Shown here piece after piece: positions 1 through 9,836 of a stretch of DNA of 64,000 nt. The translations under genes and the position numbers were made by a program. Source of the DNA: Septoria linicola (taxonomy: Eukaryota; Ascomycota; Dothideomycetes; Mycosphaerellales; Mycosphaerellaceae); assembly GCA_024114885.1 (NCBI GenBank), contig CP099427.1:434001-498000 (forward strand). Reading direction: 5' to 3'. How positions within the stretch are numbered: the first letter of the stretch is position 1; each line of letters opens with the position of its first letter. A model generated the notes under the pieces. It had not been told where the DNA came from. It saw nothing but the letters and a program-made list of their open reading frames with translations, and did not search any database.

Positions 1-214
1 ATTAGAGAGAGTATAGCTCTCCTACTAAAAGATATCCTTGAAAATATAGAAAATAGCGACGAGGCCCTAACTCTAGAGTAGATATTTATACTATTTTACT
101 TTCTACCTAAGCCTAGTCAAGTACTTAGAGAACCTTAGTAGAAGAGGATCTATAAGAGGCAGTTACTAGATAAGCTACGAAAGGAGTATCTAATCGGACC
201 TAGAGTTCGAAACT
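1..214. repeat. RIP-mutated repeat relic at the left edge
   Basis: This stretch is dominated by TpA steps and stop codons in every frame (TAG and TAA), with almost no CpA or TpG. That is the same signature as the large island at 18.85-33.9 kb and unlike the coding DNA that follows. It is read as the end of a transposon damaged by repeat-induced point mutation. No domain can be assigned from so short a piece. The change to normal composition happens around 215-240. Confidence 0.6.
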
Positions 215-216
215 AA

Positions 217-477
217 TTCATAGCTATCTTCACCTTCATAGTGACCGAAAGCAACTTCGACCGCCTTAAGAACATCAGAGCCCCAACTTTGGTTACGAAT
301 GGCCACATAGATGTCATGTCGCCAACTGTAAACAGTCTAATGCTGCAGTGGAACATTCCCAATGCACAGCTCCATTTGTATCCCGACTCCGGCCATGGTC
401 ACCTGTTCCAGCAGCCGGAGTTGTACGCGCCACACTTGGAGACTTTCTTGGGAGGACCAAGCACAGTGACTCTGTGA
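217..477 (+). pseudogene. C-terminal fragment of an alpha/beta hydrolase
   Basis: The frame is open from just after a TAA at 214-216 to a TGA at 475-477 and has no plausible ATG start. It carries the last quarter of an alpha/beta hydrolase fold protein: a strand followed by NGHIDVMSP, which fits the acid loop with the catalytic Asp, and then YPDSGHGHLFQ, which fits the catalytic His loop. The nucleophile elbow (GxSxG) and everything upstream are missing. The frame begins where RIP-type repeat DNA ends, so the gene was probably truncated by a transposon insertion or a rearrangement. The remnant itself is not visibly RIP-mutated. Substrate cannot be inferred. Confidence 0.65.
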
Positions 478-753
478 AGGAGGGAAACATTGTTTGAGAA
501 GAAAGGCGGAGGATGGGTTGGTCAGGCAACAGGGGTTTGTGCCCTCTGTTATCTAAAGCTCGCCGCTTGTCCCGGCCCAGTGACTTTTCCGCATACATAT
601 TTCTTTCAAGGGAGCATCTTGCACACTCGTATCGTTCGCCCTTTACCCTCGTTGCGCCGTAGCTGGAGACTCTATTGCCTGCGATGCTTGATCAGCGTAT
701 TCCCAAACCCCACTGCCAGCAACGGTCACGACTTACTCCAGCTCATTCTGCAC

Positions 754-933
754 TCATGGGTCGCAGCACCATGGGTACTGGCCATTGACAGTCCATTCGT
801 CGAGTTTCGTGTTGTGGTAGCAATCGCAGCTGGTTTGCCCGTTGCAAGTGTCCTGAGTCGCCCAGCAGAGTGGCCCGGCGCTGACAAGCGCACTGCCGAA
901 GGCGCTGACAAGAAGAGCTGTGATGAAGCGCAT
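754..933 (-). CDS. Small secreted cysteine-rich protein, 59 aa (candidate effector)
   Basis: An intronless frame of 59 codons from ATG at 933 to TGA at 754-756. Residues 1-19 form a classical signal peptide (basic start, hydrophobic core rich in A, L, V and F, small residues before the predicted cut at about residue 19). The mature peptide is only about 40 residues and has six cysteines (23, 30, 36, 38, 56, 57), three possible disulfides, with aromatic residues near the C-terminal CC pair. The ATG context is good (CACAATG). The 5' leader is pyrimidine-rich and a TATA-like box lies about 95 nt upstream, so this looks like a genuine fungal promoter. Function is unknown; size, secretion and cysteine content suggest an effector or antimicrobial-like peptide. 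I recognise no specific family. It stands alone between accessory genes. Confidence 0.65.
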   Translation of the reverse strand: MRFITALLVSAFGSALVSAGPLCWATQDTCNGQTSCDCYHNTKLDEWTVNGQYPWCCDP

Positions 934-1970
934 TGTGTATGGTGTCTTTTCTTTGCGAAGTAGTAGTGGGAGGGCTGATTGGATTGTAGCTGCTGTGAGG
1001 TGAAGAAAAGGGTGGAAGAAGGCAGGTACTTATACTTGTCTCGTCTCCGCCGTTGTCGACCAGGTGTGTACAGTGCAGAATTTGATAGACTGCGATGCAT
1101 CGATACAGACCGCGCAGTGTGAACGCTGACCAGACTGGCGAATGCTCCGACGAGCCTCTGGCTATCGCGAATGAAGAGTGTCTCACTTTGAGTGTGACGA
1201 CTAGTGTGTCCCAGAGCTGCAGAGCAACAGTTCCACATGCTGATTCAGGTGATTGTGCGCTCGAGATCGGGCCGAGCAGCTTGAGATCGGGCCGAGCAGC
1301 TTGTCTTGATTGCTTTCTGCAGAAACATATGTCTTGCGCAGGCAGACGATCGACATGGCGAGAGAGTGAGAGCTCTCTTCTGCGCTCATCAGACGGCAGC
1401 AGGCCATCAGAGTCGGAAGACTGTTGGCGTATGGTTCGATCACTAAGTAATGATCCGAAGAATCGGCGTTAGAACTGGGTCTAGTTTGCTCAGGCCTCTT
1501 CACGACCCCCTGAGCTGCACATAGTCTTAGGGACAGAGTGAGCGGAGACTGCGATAGTCAAGTATCGACACCGTTACAGTAGTTGGCTTTACATGCGTCT
1601 TCGAGACTGAGCATCAAGCTTGTATTTTGCTTATCGGTTCTCGCCGCAGGCTTGTGCGTGTACAAGGATGGTATGATTACTGAACATGGCTACGATCGAT
1701 GGTTAGTAGTAAGACTGCGCATGATTCAGTCCTGTGTAGTAGCCTCCACTAACCTCTCAAGTAACCCTGCCCATGATTGCAATCACAGTCACCGCTGTAT
1801 GCCGAAGAAAGCGGTTACAGGAGATTGGACGACAGCTACGAAGCCGAGGAGCGGTCGGCGGGGCTTCTTGTCCAGATGCTCGAAAGCGTCCGACGACAGC
1901 CTTGATATTGTTTTACACAAGCTTCGCGAAAGTCTAGGCTCTTGAGTGGAACGACATGATGTATCAAGCG
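934..1970. other. Intergenic, no convincing gene
   Basis: The first 100 bp are the leader and promoter of the small secreted protein gene. A perfect 20-bp tandem duplication lies at 1263-1302. Around 1590-1700 a frame without ATG encodes a hydrophobic, signal-peptide-like stretch followed by a possible splice donor, perhaps a decayed secreted-protein gene. The rest shows no homology I can recognise. Confidence 0.4.
1027..1034 (-). promoter_or_regulatory. TATA-like box of the small secreted protein gene
   Basis: On the minus strand the sequence reads TATAAGTA about 95 nt upstream of the ATG at 933, followed by a pyrimidine-rich leader. This is a usual arrangement for strongly transcribed fungal genes. 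Confidence 0.4.
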
Positions 1971-3330
1971 CTATCCGCTCAACGGGTGGGCCTTCAACGC
2001 ATTCTCTACCTCCTCTTTCGCATCATACCCATACAGCCATGGCTGAACTTGTGGGCACTGCCATCGACTTGGGAACTTGACGTCGATGTCCTTGCCCAGC
2101 TGTGACAGCATGAGTTCATCTCGCTGTTCCTGCTCTGGTCCGTCAATCATGTGGAAGTCTGCTCGTTGAGCGAATGTTTCCCTCACGATCGCCTCTCCTC
2201 TCTTCTTTCGCAATTGCTCGTACAGCTTCAGAGCAGCCGGCAATTGCTCTTTACGTTCCAGCGCTCCGAGAATACTCCCGAGCACTGCGCCGTCCTCGAT
2301 GCTCGAATTTGCACCCTGAGCTGAGCACTGTCAGTATTCGATCTTCCATGACTGTACCTCGAAGAAACTCACCAAGATACGGCAGCATTGGGTGACAAGC
2401 GTCACCAACGAAAACGAAATTCGACTTTGCGCTGACCCAGCTGCCCAATTCAGGACGGTGCATCAGCTTCCACTTATCGATTGTGGTTACATGATCCAGA
2501 AAGCGATTGAGAATAGGGTCCCAGTCCTTGAAGATCGCCCGCATCTCGTCTACCGATCCCTCTTGCTTTGCGACATTTGCAGGTAGGTTGTCCGGTACCA
2601 GAAGCACGATATTCGACATAGTGCCTCCGCGTATCGAGTATGCCACCACGTGTGCTTCTGGGCCAATCCAGAACTGAGCAGAAGGCTTCTCGATGATGTC
2701 CCGAATCTCTTGATCTTGCACGTCCTTGATGTCCAGGACGATCCTGTACGCCAAATCACCAGTAGGCAGTGGTGCATCTTCCGTCTTACCTTGTGTGGCG
2801 AGATACCGTTGTCTACATTTCGACCATAGCCCGTCTGCGCCTACAATCAAGTCCCCGTGTAGTACGTCGCCATCTTTGAGCGTGACCTTTGCGTGCTCGA
2901 AGTCAACATCATCAACCCGGGCTCCTAGCCGTATTTCCACGCCCAGCTCTCGTGCCCGCTCAGCCAATGCCCGCTGCACATCCACGCGATGCAGATCCCA
3001 GAAAGGCGCGTCGTACTTCCTCCTCATCTGCTGATCAAAGTTCTCCGTCCGCGACAGAATCTTGCCGTTCGACCAACGCTTCACCTGTAAGAAAGTGGGC
3101 TCTGCAGCTTTGGCCTCCAGTCGGTCCGCTATACCAAACTGCTTGAAGACTTTTGAGCCATTGGGTGTGATCTGGAAGCCTGCACCTATTTCTGCCAATT
3201 CTCGCGACCCCTCCAGAACGACGACTTGATGACCAGCCAGAGCACAAGAAACTGCTGTGGCTAAGCCGGACATGCCTGCGCCCACCACCACGATGGCGAG
3301 CGGACAGGACGTTGTGTGTGAAGATGCCAT
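1971..3330 (-). CDS. FAD-dependent monooxygenase (salicylate hydroxylase-like)
   Basis: Two exons, 3330-2373 and 2320-1971, joined by a 52-nt intron (donor GTGAGT, acceptor CTCAG), give 435 aa, normal for this family. Class A flavoprotein hydroxylase signatures are in order: the dinucleotide-binding motif GAGMSGL near residue 17, the GADGLWS motif in the middle, and GDACHPMLPYLAQGAN, which binds the FAD ribityl chain and is rebuilt exactly by the splice. These enzymes hydroxylate aromatic acids using NAD(P)H and O2. The start is the ATG at 3330 because no ATG lies further upstream in frame and a TATA box sits about 90 nt before it. The gene is divergent from a DUF3237 gene across a 651-bp spacer. 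The substrate cannot be told from the sequence; salicylate- or 6-hydroxynicotinate-type substrates are possible. Confidence 0.9.
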
Positions 3331-3981
3331 GATGGAAGTATCAAACGAGCTAAGACGAGGCGTGTTGTGAGAACGAGAGAGCACTTACCTGGAGCACGCG
3401 CAGCGGCGTCAGCTTTCTATATAAGCAGCAGTCTCGCTCACAGGTCTTGACCAGCGTAGTGAATGTGGTGCTCCGCAATCGAATCGAAGCCACGGAGAAG
3501 GCTATGGAGAGCTACATATCCCGGCTGGAGGACTTAGGGCTGCGCCGACCTTGCCGAAGCATCTGCCGCTGAGTTGTGTTCGCTCTTTCTACCTCCGACC
3601 TCCGCCCTCGTACGCTGTGTCGGCAATATCAACATCACGAGCTATCAAGTCTACGACTGGTGCAGGAGGGAGAAAAGTCTTTCGTTAGCGTTCCTCACTT
3701 CTATATGTCTCGACTTAGGCACGAGCTGTGGGTAAAGCTGCCCTGCACGATCTTCAAAATAGCAAGTGTGCGCCATCCGCTCAGCAGGATATGTCAGATC
3801 TGCGTGCAGTCAGTGTATTGGTGCTCTATCCACCTTGAAATGAATGACCACTCTTCTAAACGCGAGTCAGAGACGATGGCGATGACGTCAGAGCTAAGTG
3901 ACCCGCAGCTAGACTCTGCGTGTGAACAGTGCCGATCGTCGTTCAAGGTGACAAACGTTACACGGGACTAAGATCACCACA
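3331..3981. promoter_or_regulatory. Divergent promoter between monooxygenase and DUF3237 gene
   Basis: A 651-bp spacer separates two start codons pointing outward. On the minus strand a TTATATAG box (3417-3424) lies about 90 nt before the monooxygenase ATG. No real gene is visible inside; open frames there lack homology. The layout suggests co-expression of the two flanking genes, which is an inference. Confidence 0.45.
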
Positions 3982-4630
3982 ATGAACCAGCAACAGCTCA
4001 GACGAGGCTTTCCAGATGGCAGCGCGGCAAGCAAGATGACCTTGCCGGTACCGAAGCTGGATCTCGATTTCAGAATTTCCGTCGATCTCAATCCTATCAT
4101 TCCTGTTGGCGAAGGGCCATGGGGGAAGAGGAATTGGATCAGCTTCTCTGGTGGGCAGTGGAGTGCAAGCTGGGGTCATGGCATGGTGGAGGTATTGTAG
4201 AATTGAGCCAGCACTGGGGCACGACTGACTCCATGGCAGCCTGGTGGCCAGGACTCACAACTTGTCAGTCCGGACACTCTCCAGACTTATGTTTCGACCA
4301 ATTATCTGCTACGGACAGCCGATGCGGAGCCAGCATACATAACTGTACAGACTACAGGCTGGCGCACTGGACCCAAGGAGGTCCTGGGGAAGCTGTTCGA
4401 TCCTGATCAGGCCAATGCTGTGAAGCCTAGCGATTATTCTTTCCGATTGAGTATCAAGCTTGAAACTGGAGACGAGAGATACAGAGACATCGTTAACTCG
4501 GGACTCTGGGTCGGTAGCGGTGCAAGAAGAGGATCTCAAGGTAAATTCTACCCGATTTCAGTAACTGACTCGAGACCACGAAATCGCTGAACACTTGATA
4601 GTAATATACGATGCATACCGTGTGCAGTAG
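3982..4630 (+). CDS. DUF3237 family protein
   Basis: Three exons (3982-4191, 4240-4540, 4602-4630) with introns of 48 and 61 nt give 179 aa, the usual size for this small beta-barrel family. Exon 1 carries the DUF3237 opening: a strand ending in FRISVDLNPI, then GEGPWGKR and the glycine-rich FSGGQW. The first splice restores GGQDSQLVSPDTLQTYV, and the last 10-codon exon restores the typical VIYDAYRVQ end, which supports the model. The biochemical role of DUF3237 is not settled; members occur near aromatic-degradation and secondary-metabolite genes. The neighbouring divergent FAD monooxygenase fits such a setting. Confidence 0.85.
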
Positions 4631-5181
4631 ATAGCCTCTCGAAACCACAGTGGCGACTATCGTCTCTTCACTCATGCACTGTACCTTCTTGAGCTCCATT
4701 TCCCGCTTCTAGCCATATCCGATACTTGGACTGCAGCACTGGACAGTGACATGGCATGCCACTGGATTATCGACAAAGATTTGGGCAAGACCCTACCGAG
4801 CTCTTACTCCAGCCTTTCCAAGACACGTGCTAGCACGAGAGAATACGAACCCGCGCCAAGATAACGGCATCCTATCTCAATGGCCTCTGAACTCATGCAG
4901 AACTGCTTGGCGAATGCTGCTTGGGGGCTTAACAACTGACTGATCTGGAAAGAAGTCACGTACCCTCTAACCGCAAATCGCAGGTGAACGACACCCCACG
5001 GCGTTAACACGTTCTTATCGTCGTATGCAGAATTGGCAGACATAAGCTCCCACTCACATCTCCAAGGCCGCAAGAATGCGACGTAGGAGAGATTTGGGTT
5101 CCGAGTGTGCGATGTTGCATAAAACAGTGCAATCCGCACCTTGATGAGCCTCTCACGTTCGAATTCACCCGCTGAGCCATC
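4631..5181. other. Intergenic, promoter of the metalloprotease
   Basis: 551 bp without a recognisable gene. A GCATAAAA TATA-like element about 65 nt before the ATG at 5182 is the only plausible signal. Confidence 0.35.
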
Positions 5182-6501
5182 ATGAAGTTTACCGGTATCA
5201 CGACAGCTGTCAGTCTTTTCGCGTCACTTGCTATAGCACAAGAAGAGCCTCCCCGTTGCGCCATGCCCACATCAGGTCCGGGTCTTGCAGCAGTACTAGA
5301 GAATGCTTCCCAACCCCCACCACTCGATCCGAACGCTCCAGCGCGCATTTCCAGCGGCATCAATGTTGAGACATATGTCCACCTGGTGACGGACGACGCC
5401 AGCATTGATCTATTTCCTCCCTCAATGGTAGACGAGCAGGTAAGTCGTGCATCGGAGACGGAAGAGCCTCATGCCTGACATGGTCCTAGATCCGTGTCAT
5501 GAATGACCGATTTGGGCCATCTGGCTTCAATTTCAATGTACTAAACGTCACTCGAACTGTCAACAATGCTTGGGGCAGAGGCATGCGAGCTCAGAGTGCC
5601 GCCGAACGAGCAATGAAGGCGGCGCCGAACCAAGGCGGCTACGATTCTCTGAACCTGTATTTTGTCAGTCAAACGGTTCAGAACATCCTCGGATGGTGTG
5701 AGTCGATATCAGTTGAGTAGCAAGGACAGCACGGTGATATCTAGTCAGGCTACTTTCCACAAGGTCAACCGACTGCTGCCCAGCGTACCATAGATGGCTG
5801 CGTAAATCTGGCTAGCAGCATGCCTAATGGAGGCACAAACAACTATCAGATGGGTCTCACTGCCGTCCACGAGATTGGTCACTGGCTCGGACTATTCCAC
5901 GTCTTCTCTGGGACTTGCGATGGACCTGGTGACTTTGTTGATGACACTAACCACCAAAGAAATGAAACCAGCGGCTGGCCGGCTGTAGCTCCAGATACGT
6001 GCACTCTTCGACCAGGTCTCGACAACATCAAAAACTACATGGATTACAGCTTCGACGTATGTATGACGGAGTTCACACGCGGACAAGACGAGCGTGCTAC
6101 CAACATTTTCACTGCTTTGCGAGCTGGCAACGTCCGGTTCAGTGAGCCAGAATCACTTGGTAATGGTGCAATCAATGCTCCCAGACGCAACTGTGCCGAC
6201 GCGAGCACATATATGGGCGTCAGAACTTGGTCAGGGACGAACTTCGATGTCGACCGATGCGCTGAGCATTGTCGAGCAACCAGGTCAGCTGATTGTACCA
6301 CTGCACGTTTCTCTTATGCTAATGTTGGGCAGTCGCTATAACGCCCGCCACGGTCTGCCAGGCACGTGCCGTTACTTTAACACTTATCAACAGACCCGTG
6401 CATGCGTAGTCGAATCGCAACAATGTGCCATGTATACACAGCGACGGGGCGCTGAGCTCGCTACCAACCGTGGACAGTGGCAGAATAGAGGGCAGACTTA
6501 G
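5182..6501 (+). CDS. Secreted M43 (pappalysin-like) zinc metalloprotease with C-terminal Cys-rich domain
   Basis: Four exons (5182-5439, 5490-5697, 5749-6283, 6333-6501) give 389 aa. Residues 1-20 are a signal peptide. The zinc site HEIGHWLGLFH starts near residue 196 and matches HExxHxxGxxH; NYMDYSFDVC downstream fits the Met-turn of M43 fungal extracellular proteases. The second splice rebuilds the family motif CYFP. After the catalytic domain (about 280 aa in typical members) a further 90 residues carry several cysteines, completed only if the third intron (6284-6332, branch point GCTAAT) is removed; without it the protein stops early. That tail, ending in CRYFNTYQQ and CAMYTQ, resembles cysteine-rich extensions in fungal secreted proteins. 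It is likely an extracellular protease acting on host or environmental protein. Confidence 0.85.
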
Positions 6502-6855
6502 GTTGGCATACAGAGCTCCGTTGGCGTATTCGACCTCGATAACGACGGTGTGCCAACGGACTGTTCATGAGTACTTTCCAGGGCCTGAGGCTGGTTGTGA
6601 AACCAAGGAGTACAGATCGCTGCCTGAACTGAATGATTCCCGAATCTCCCACAAAGCATGATTCGCACAAAGCCCCCAGAAAATCAGAAGATTACCCAAG
6701 TGTCCCTATCTTCCCACAAACCTCGATTCTTGCCCAGGTGGCCTCCAAAGTGCCCCACAAACGCCCACCTACGCCACCCCGTAAACTCACCCGCTGTAGC
6801 CACCCAACACACCTGTTCTGTCTCACGACATCCTCACGCCTGTCAGTCCTCCCAT
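6502..6855. other. Intergenic, no feature seen
   Basis: 354 bp between convergent genes. Open frames are short, proline-rich and without homology. Confidence 0.4.
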
Positions 6856-7578
6856 CTAAAGCTCTCCCTGAATGACCACCTCATAGCGCAGCTTAGCCCC
6901 ATGCTGAAGCCCCTCGAACCTACAAAGTGCATCAAGCTGCAGCAATTTCTCACCCGAGAACGACAAGATAATCGAGCTGTCGTGGTTGATGCGGTCGAGC
7001 AATAATTCCATCCTGGTCGCCGCGTACCGCCCGCTTGTTATGCATGCCGTAAGCCGCTGAAGGTAGACAGATTCCTCTGTAACTTCCACTCGATCAGTGT
7101 CGCCTGGGACTAACCAAGACACGAAACAGGGTCTGGTCAACATGCGAGACTCGACGCGGTAAGGGCGCGGCTGCGTGTTGCGTACACCTTGACGGGCTGC
7201 TTCACGGTCGTGGTAGCCATGTCCGGTGTAGTAGACCACAAGGAGCTCTTTGCGTTGCTGCGAGACCAGGGTGAGTGACTCAAGATGCTTCTTGAGCTCT
7301 TCTTGAGCATCACTGGTGTTGGGTATGGCCCAAATGCTTGAGTAAATCTTGAGTGTGTCGTGCAGCGATGTCTGGAACATCTCAGCTTCAGCCCAGCATC
7401 CAATATCATCATCGTCCCAAGCAATGATTGCGCAATTCACTGCGCCATATGCAGTTGCACTCGCCGGCACAGAGCCATCTTGATGTGTGTGAAAGGAGGA
7501 GCTTGGGTTCTCAGAAGTAGGTGACTGTACGAACACAGGTTGCGGGATATTGCCTCTGCCACCATATGGCAGCCTGTC
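6856..7578 (-). CDS. Caspase-like (peptidase C14-type) domain protein, incomplete or degenerate
   Basis: The frame is open from 7578, just after a possible acceptor CCTTAG, to a stop at 6856. It encodes about 240 residues. The first half follows the plan of fungal caspase-like proteins: a strand (CAIIAW), an acidic/aromatic stretch, a helix with QEELKKHLESL, then ELLVVYYTGHGYHD, which fits the catalytic-His motif of the caspase fold. The strand with the catalytic Cys, normally DCC or similar, is not recognisable downstream, where LLLDRINHDSSIILSF stands instead. No ATG opens the frame, so a 5' exon upstream of about 7580 must be missing or the gene is a relic. An 85-nt in-frame intron near 7100-7185 is possible. 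Confidence 0.4.
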   Translation of the reverse strand, partial: DRLPYGGRGNIPQPVFVQSPTSENPSSSFHTHQDGSVPASATAYGAVNCAIIAWDDDDIGCWAEAEMFQTSLHDTLKIYSSIWAIPNTSDAQEELKKHLESLTLVSQQRKELLVVYYTGHGYHDREAARQGVRNTQPRPYRVESRMLTRPCFVSWLVPGDTDRVEVTEESVYLQRLTACITSGRYAATRMELLLDRINHDSSIILSFSGEKLLQLDALCRFEGLQHGAKLRYEVVIQGEL

Positions 7579-8174
7579 CTAAGGAGACGCCATGACCAGA
7601 AGGTAATGTCTGATACGTGGGAATCAGTAGTTGAGAAGTCAAGGCTAGGTTTGTGGGTCAATGCTATTCGCGAGACTCTTGCAGTCCGAACAAACAAAGC
7701 TGCTTGTTGGGCTTGTGGAAGCTGTGTATGCGAAAGGTCTATCAGCAACAGTGATGTAGATGATACACAATATCAGACCAGCACAATGTCACTGTACTTG
7801 CAACGGAGGGCTCACCCGAGACAATGGCCACGAGACAAGACACAAACGGCATCCTGGAAGGTGGACCATCCCATAGCGTTTTCTGATATGGATGTCGGGC
7901 TAGCTCGTACCGCACCGTGGATGTCTGATTCATACTGTGTTGCAAATGCAGGTTGCCGAGCATGATGTCCGAGATCAGCCCTGATCAAAATAAGCACGAA
8001 CGACAGTGAGACGGGACTTTACCCGCAGGTGCCAATCTTACATGACCGAGACACGCATCGTGCTCGTCGCAAGTTCCTGGCATAGATCCCATGATGCAGG
8101 TATCCGCTATATCGTCCTCAAGCACGAGCAAATCGTCGAATCATCCAAACGCCACCCTGTTGTTCCGCCCCTCC
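7579..8174. other. Intergenic, may hold a 5' exon of the caspase-like gene
   Basis: 596 bp with no frame I can assign. If the acceptor at 7579-7581 is real, a first exon of the caspase-like gene should lie here, but I could not find a convincing one. Confidence 0.3.
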
Positions 8175-9836
8175 TCACTGCAACCGCCCATTACACAACG
8201 GACACTTCCCACTCCCCCTGAACCACTCCTCAGCACAAACATTATGAAAAGCATGCCCACACTCCCTCGTCGTAAACACCAAACCCTCCGCCCCTCCCTC
8301 CGCAAAGGGTTCCAAACAAATCGAACAATCATCCCCCACCTTCCTCGGATACTTCTTCTTCCAATCCCTGTACCTCAACACCTCCTGCCTCAACATGACT
8401 TCCTTACTCGTTCTCCTCGGCCGCTCGTTGCCTCTGTCCATTTCGGCTTGTGCTTCCGACGAGATTTCTTCCCAGTCGCCGAGGCTGTCCCAGAGGGCTT
8501 GCCAGGCAGGAGGGATGGGTTGCCAGAGGCCCATGGCGGACCATTCTTGGCGGAGGGAATTGGGAATCTCTTGCCAGCCGTTGGGGCCCCAGCCTAAGTT
8601 GGAGCCGGTAGAGGCAGGTGGCGTAGGGCTGGGGGATCGTGGGGCTGGATTTCGGTTGGGTGGTGGAGATGGCAGTGATGGATGGGTTCTTGATGTGTCG
8701 TCTGGAGCACGGATGAGTTCTTCGATCGTGAGTTGCCTATTTGCTGGCGTTCGAGAAGGTCCGGCAACGGGCTGTCTGTTTGTTGAGGTGGATGCTTGAG
8801 CTGCACTTGATGGCCGGCTTGCCTCTTGCGCCTCTCTGTGCTCTTCTCTCCGCCTTGCTGCTATGCCAGCGAGTTGTGCTGCGGAGAAAGGTGAAGCATC
8901 TGGCTGTCGAGGAGTACTTATAGTCCGTCCTGCGCCAGAGGAATTAATAGCCGCGAGCTGTTCCTCAGCACTTCGTCGACCAGGATGCATCGGAGCTCCC
9001 TCGCGTGGGGTCACGTTGGGCGCGGTAGGACTCGTAGCTGAGCTGGGGCCTGCTGCTGACGATTCCTGACCTTCCTCTCGTGACTGAGCCGGCGCTATAG
9101 GGTCGTTGTGCATATTGTGCCCCAGTTCCAGCTGATAGACGTACCTGACTGACTCTTGGTGGCGGGTAATCTCATCCATCAGCCCAGGTACTGGCTGTCT
9201 TCGGCCACTTACGATCATGAAGAAAGCGACAGCCTTCGTTTCGTCACGAAGAACCAGCTTGAGTCCATAGCAGCCGGGACACAGCATTCGGTAACCGCTA
9301 GACTCGGTTAAAAGCCAGCGCAGTATGTCTGGTCGAACACCACCAGCCAGAGATGGATATCTTCGGTACGCCTGTGGGCGATCCTGGCAGACTCCATTCC
9401 GACAAAGTGGATTTGGGCATCGATTATCCAAGAGGTATCGTCGAACGCTTCCGCCAGTCGGTCTGACGAAGACTCGGTCATCAAGGGTGACGTGCTGTGA
9501 AAGTGGGCTCGGTGATCCGTTGCTCTCAATTAATGCGTGCATGCCCTGCATGACGTGGATAGAACGCATAACATGGTCCGCATTCTCGATCTGCATGAGG
9601 TGAAGACGCAGTGCTTGAGGGACGGTTGAAGTCGGTACAACGCTGACTGTCACGCAATCAAGAGGATCGACATTCTCGTTGACTTCGGTCACCACAAGGA
9701 GAGTCGAAGTTGTGAAGGACGCATTGGCACGTCTCACCATGATGAGAGTGCCTGGGCTAAGCTTGCGCTGAGCCAGATTAGCGGGCGAGTACAGGTGTGC
9801 TTTGGCCAGCATGGCCGCCTCATCGTATTCCAGCAT
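8175..9836 (-). CDS. RING-H2 finger protein, putative E3 ubiquitin ligase
   Basis: A single frame of 553 codons from ATG at 9836. The C-terminal 50 residues form a RING-H2 finger: CSICLEPF, then ECGHAFHNVC, then KCPLC (C-x2-C, C-x-H-x2-H-x2-C, C-x2-C), so the E2-binding zinc fold is intact. The N-terminal 230 residues are ordered with several Cys pairs (CPNPLC, CRNGVC, CPGC) and the middle (230-460) is a low-complexity Ser/Pro/Ala linker. Upstream of the ATG the same frame reads on as protein-like sequence for 98 codons to another ATG at 10130 but contains two TAG codons, so the true 5' end is uncertain (missing introns, or a start lost to mutation). Substrates are unknown. Confidence 0.75.
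   Translation of the reverse strand: MLEYDEAAMLAKAHLYSPANLAQRKLSPGTLIMVRRANASFTTSTLLVVTEVNENVDPLDCVTVSVVPTSTVPQALRLHLMQIENADHVMRSIHVMQGMHALIESNGSPSPLSQHVTLDDRVFVRPTGGSVRRYLLDNRCPNPLCRNGVCQDRPQAYRRYPSLAGGVRPDILRWLLTESSGYRMLCPGCYGLKLVLRDETKAVAFFMIVSGRRQPVPGLMDEITRHQESVRYVYQLELGHNMHNDPIAPAQSREEGQESSAAGPSSATSPTAPNVTPREGAPMHPGRRSAEEQLAAINSSGAGRTISTPRQPDASPFSAAQLAGIAARRREEHREAQEASRPSSAAQASTSTNRQPVAGPSRTPANRQLTIEELIRAPDDTSRTHPSLPSPPPNRNPAPRSPSPTPPASTGSNLGWGPNGWQEIPNSLRQEWSAMGLWQPIPPAWQALWDSLGDWEEISSEAQAEMDRGNERPRRTSKEVMLRQEVLRYRDWKKKYPRKVGDDCSICLEPFAEGGAEGLVFTTRECGHAFHNVCAEEWFRGSGKCPLCNGRLQ

Noticed and set aside
726..1238. Long minus-strand frames over the small secreted protein
   Set aside because: The 59-aa frame inside has signal peptide, Cys pattern and promoter elements; the longer frames have none.
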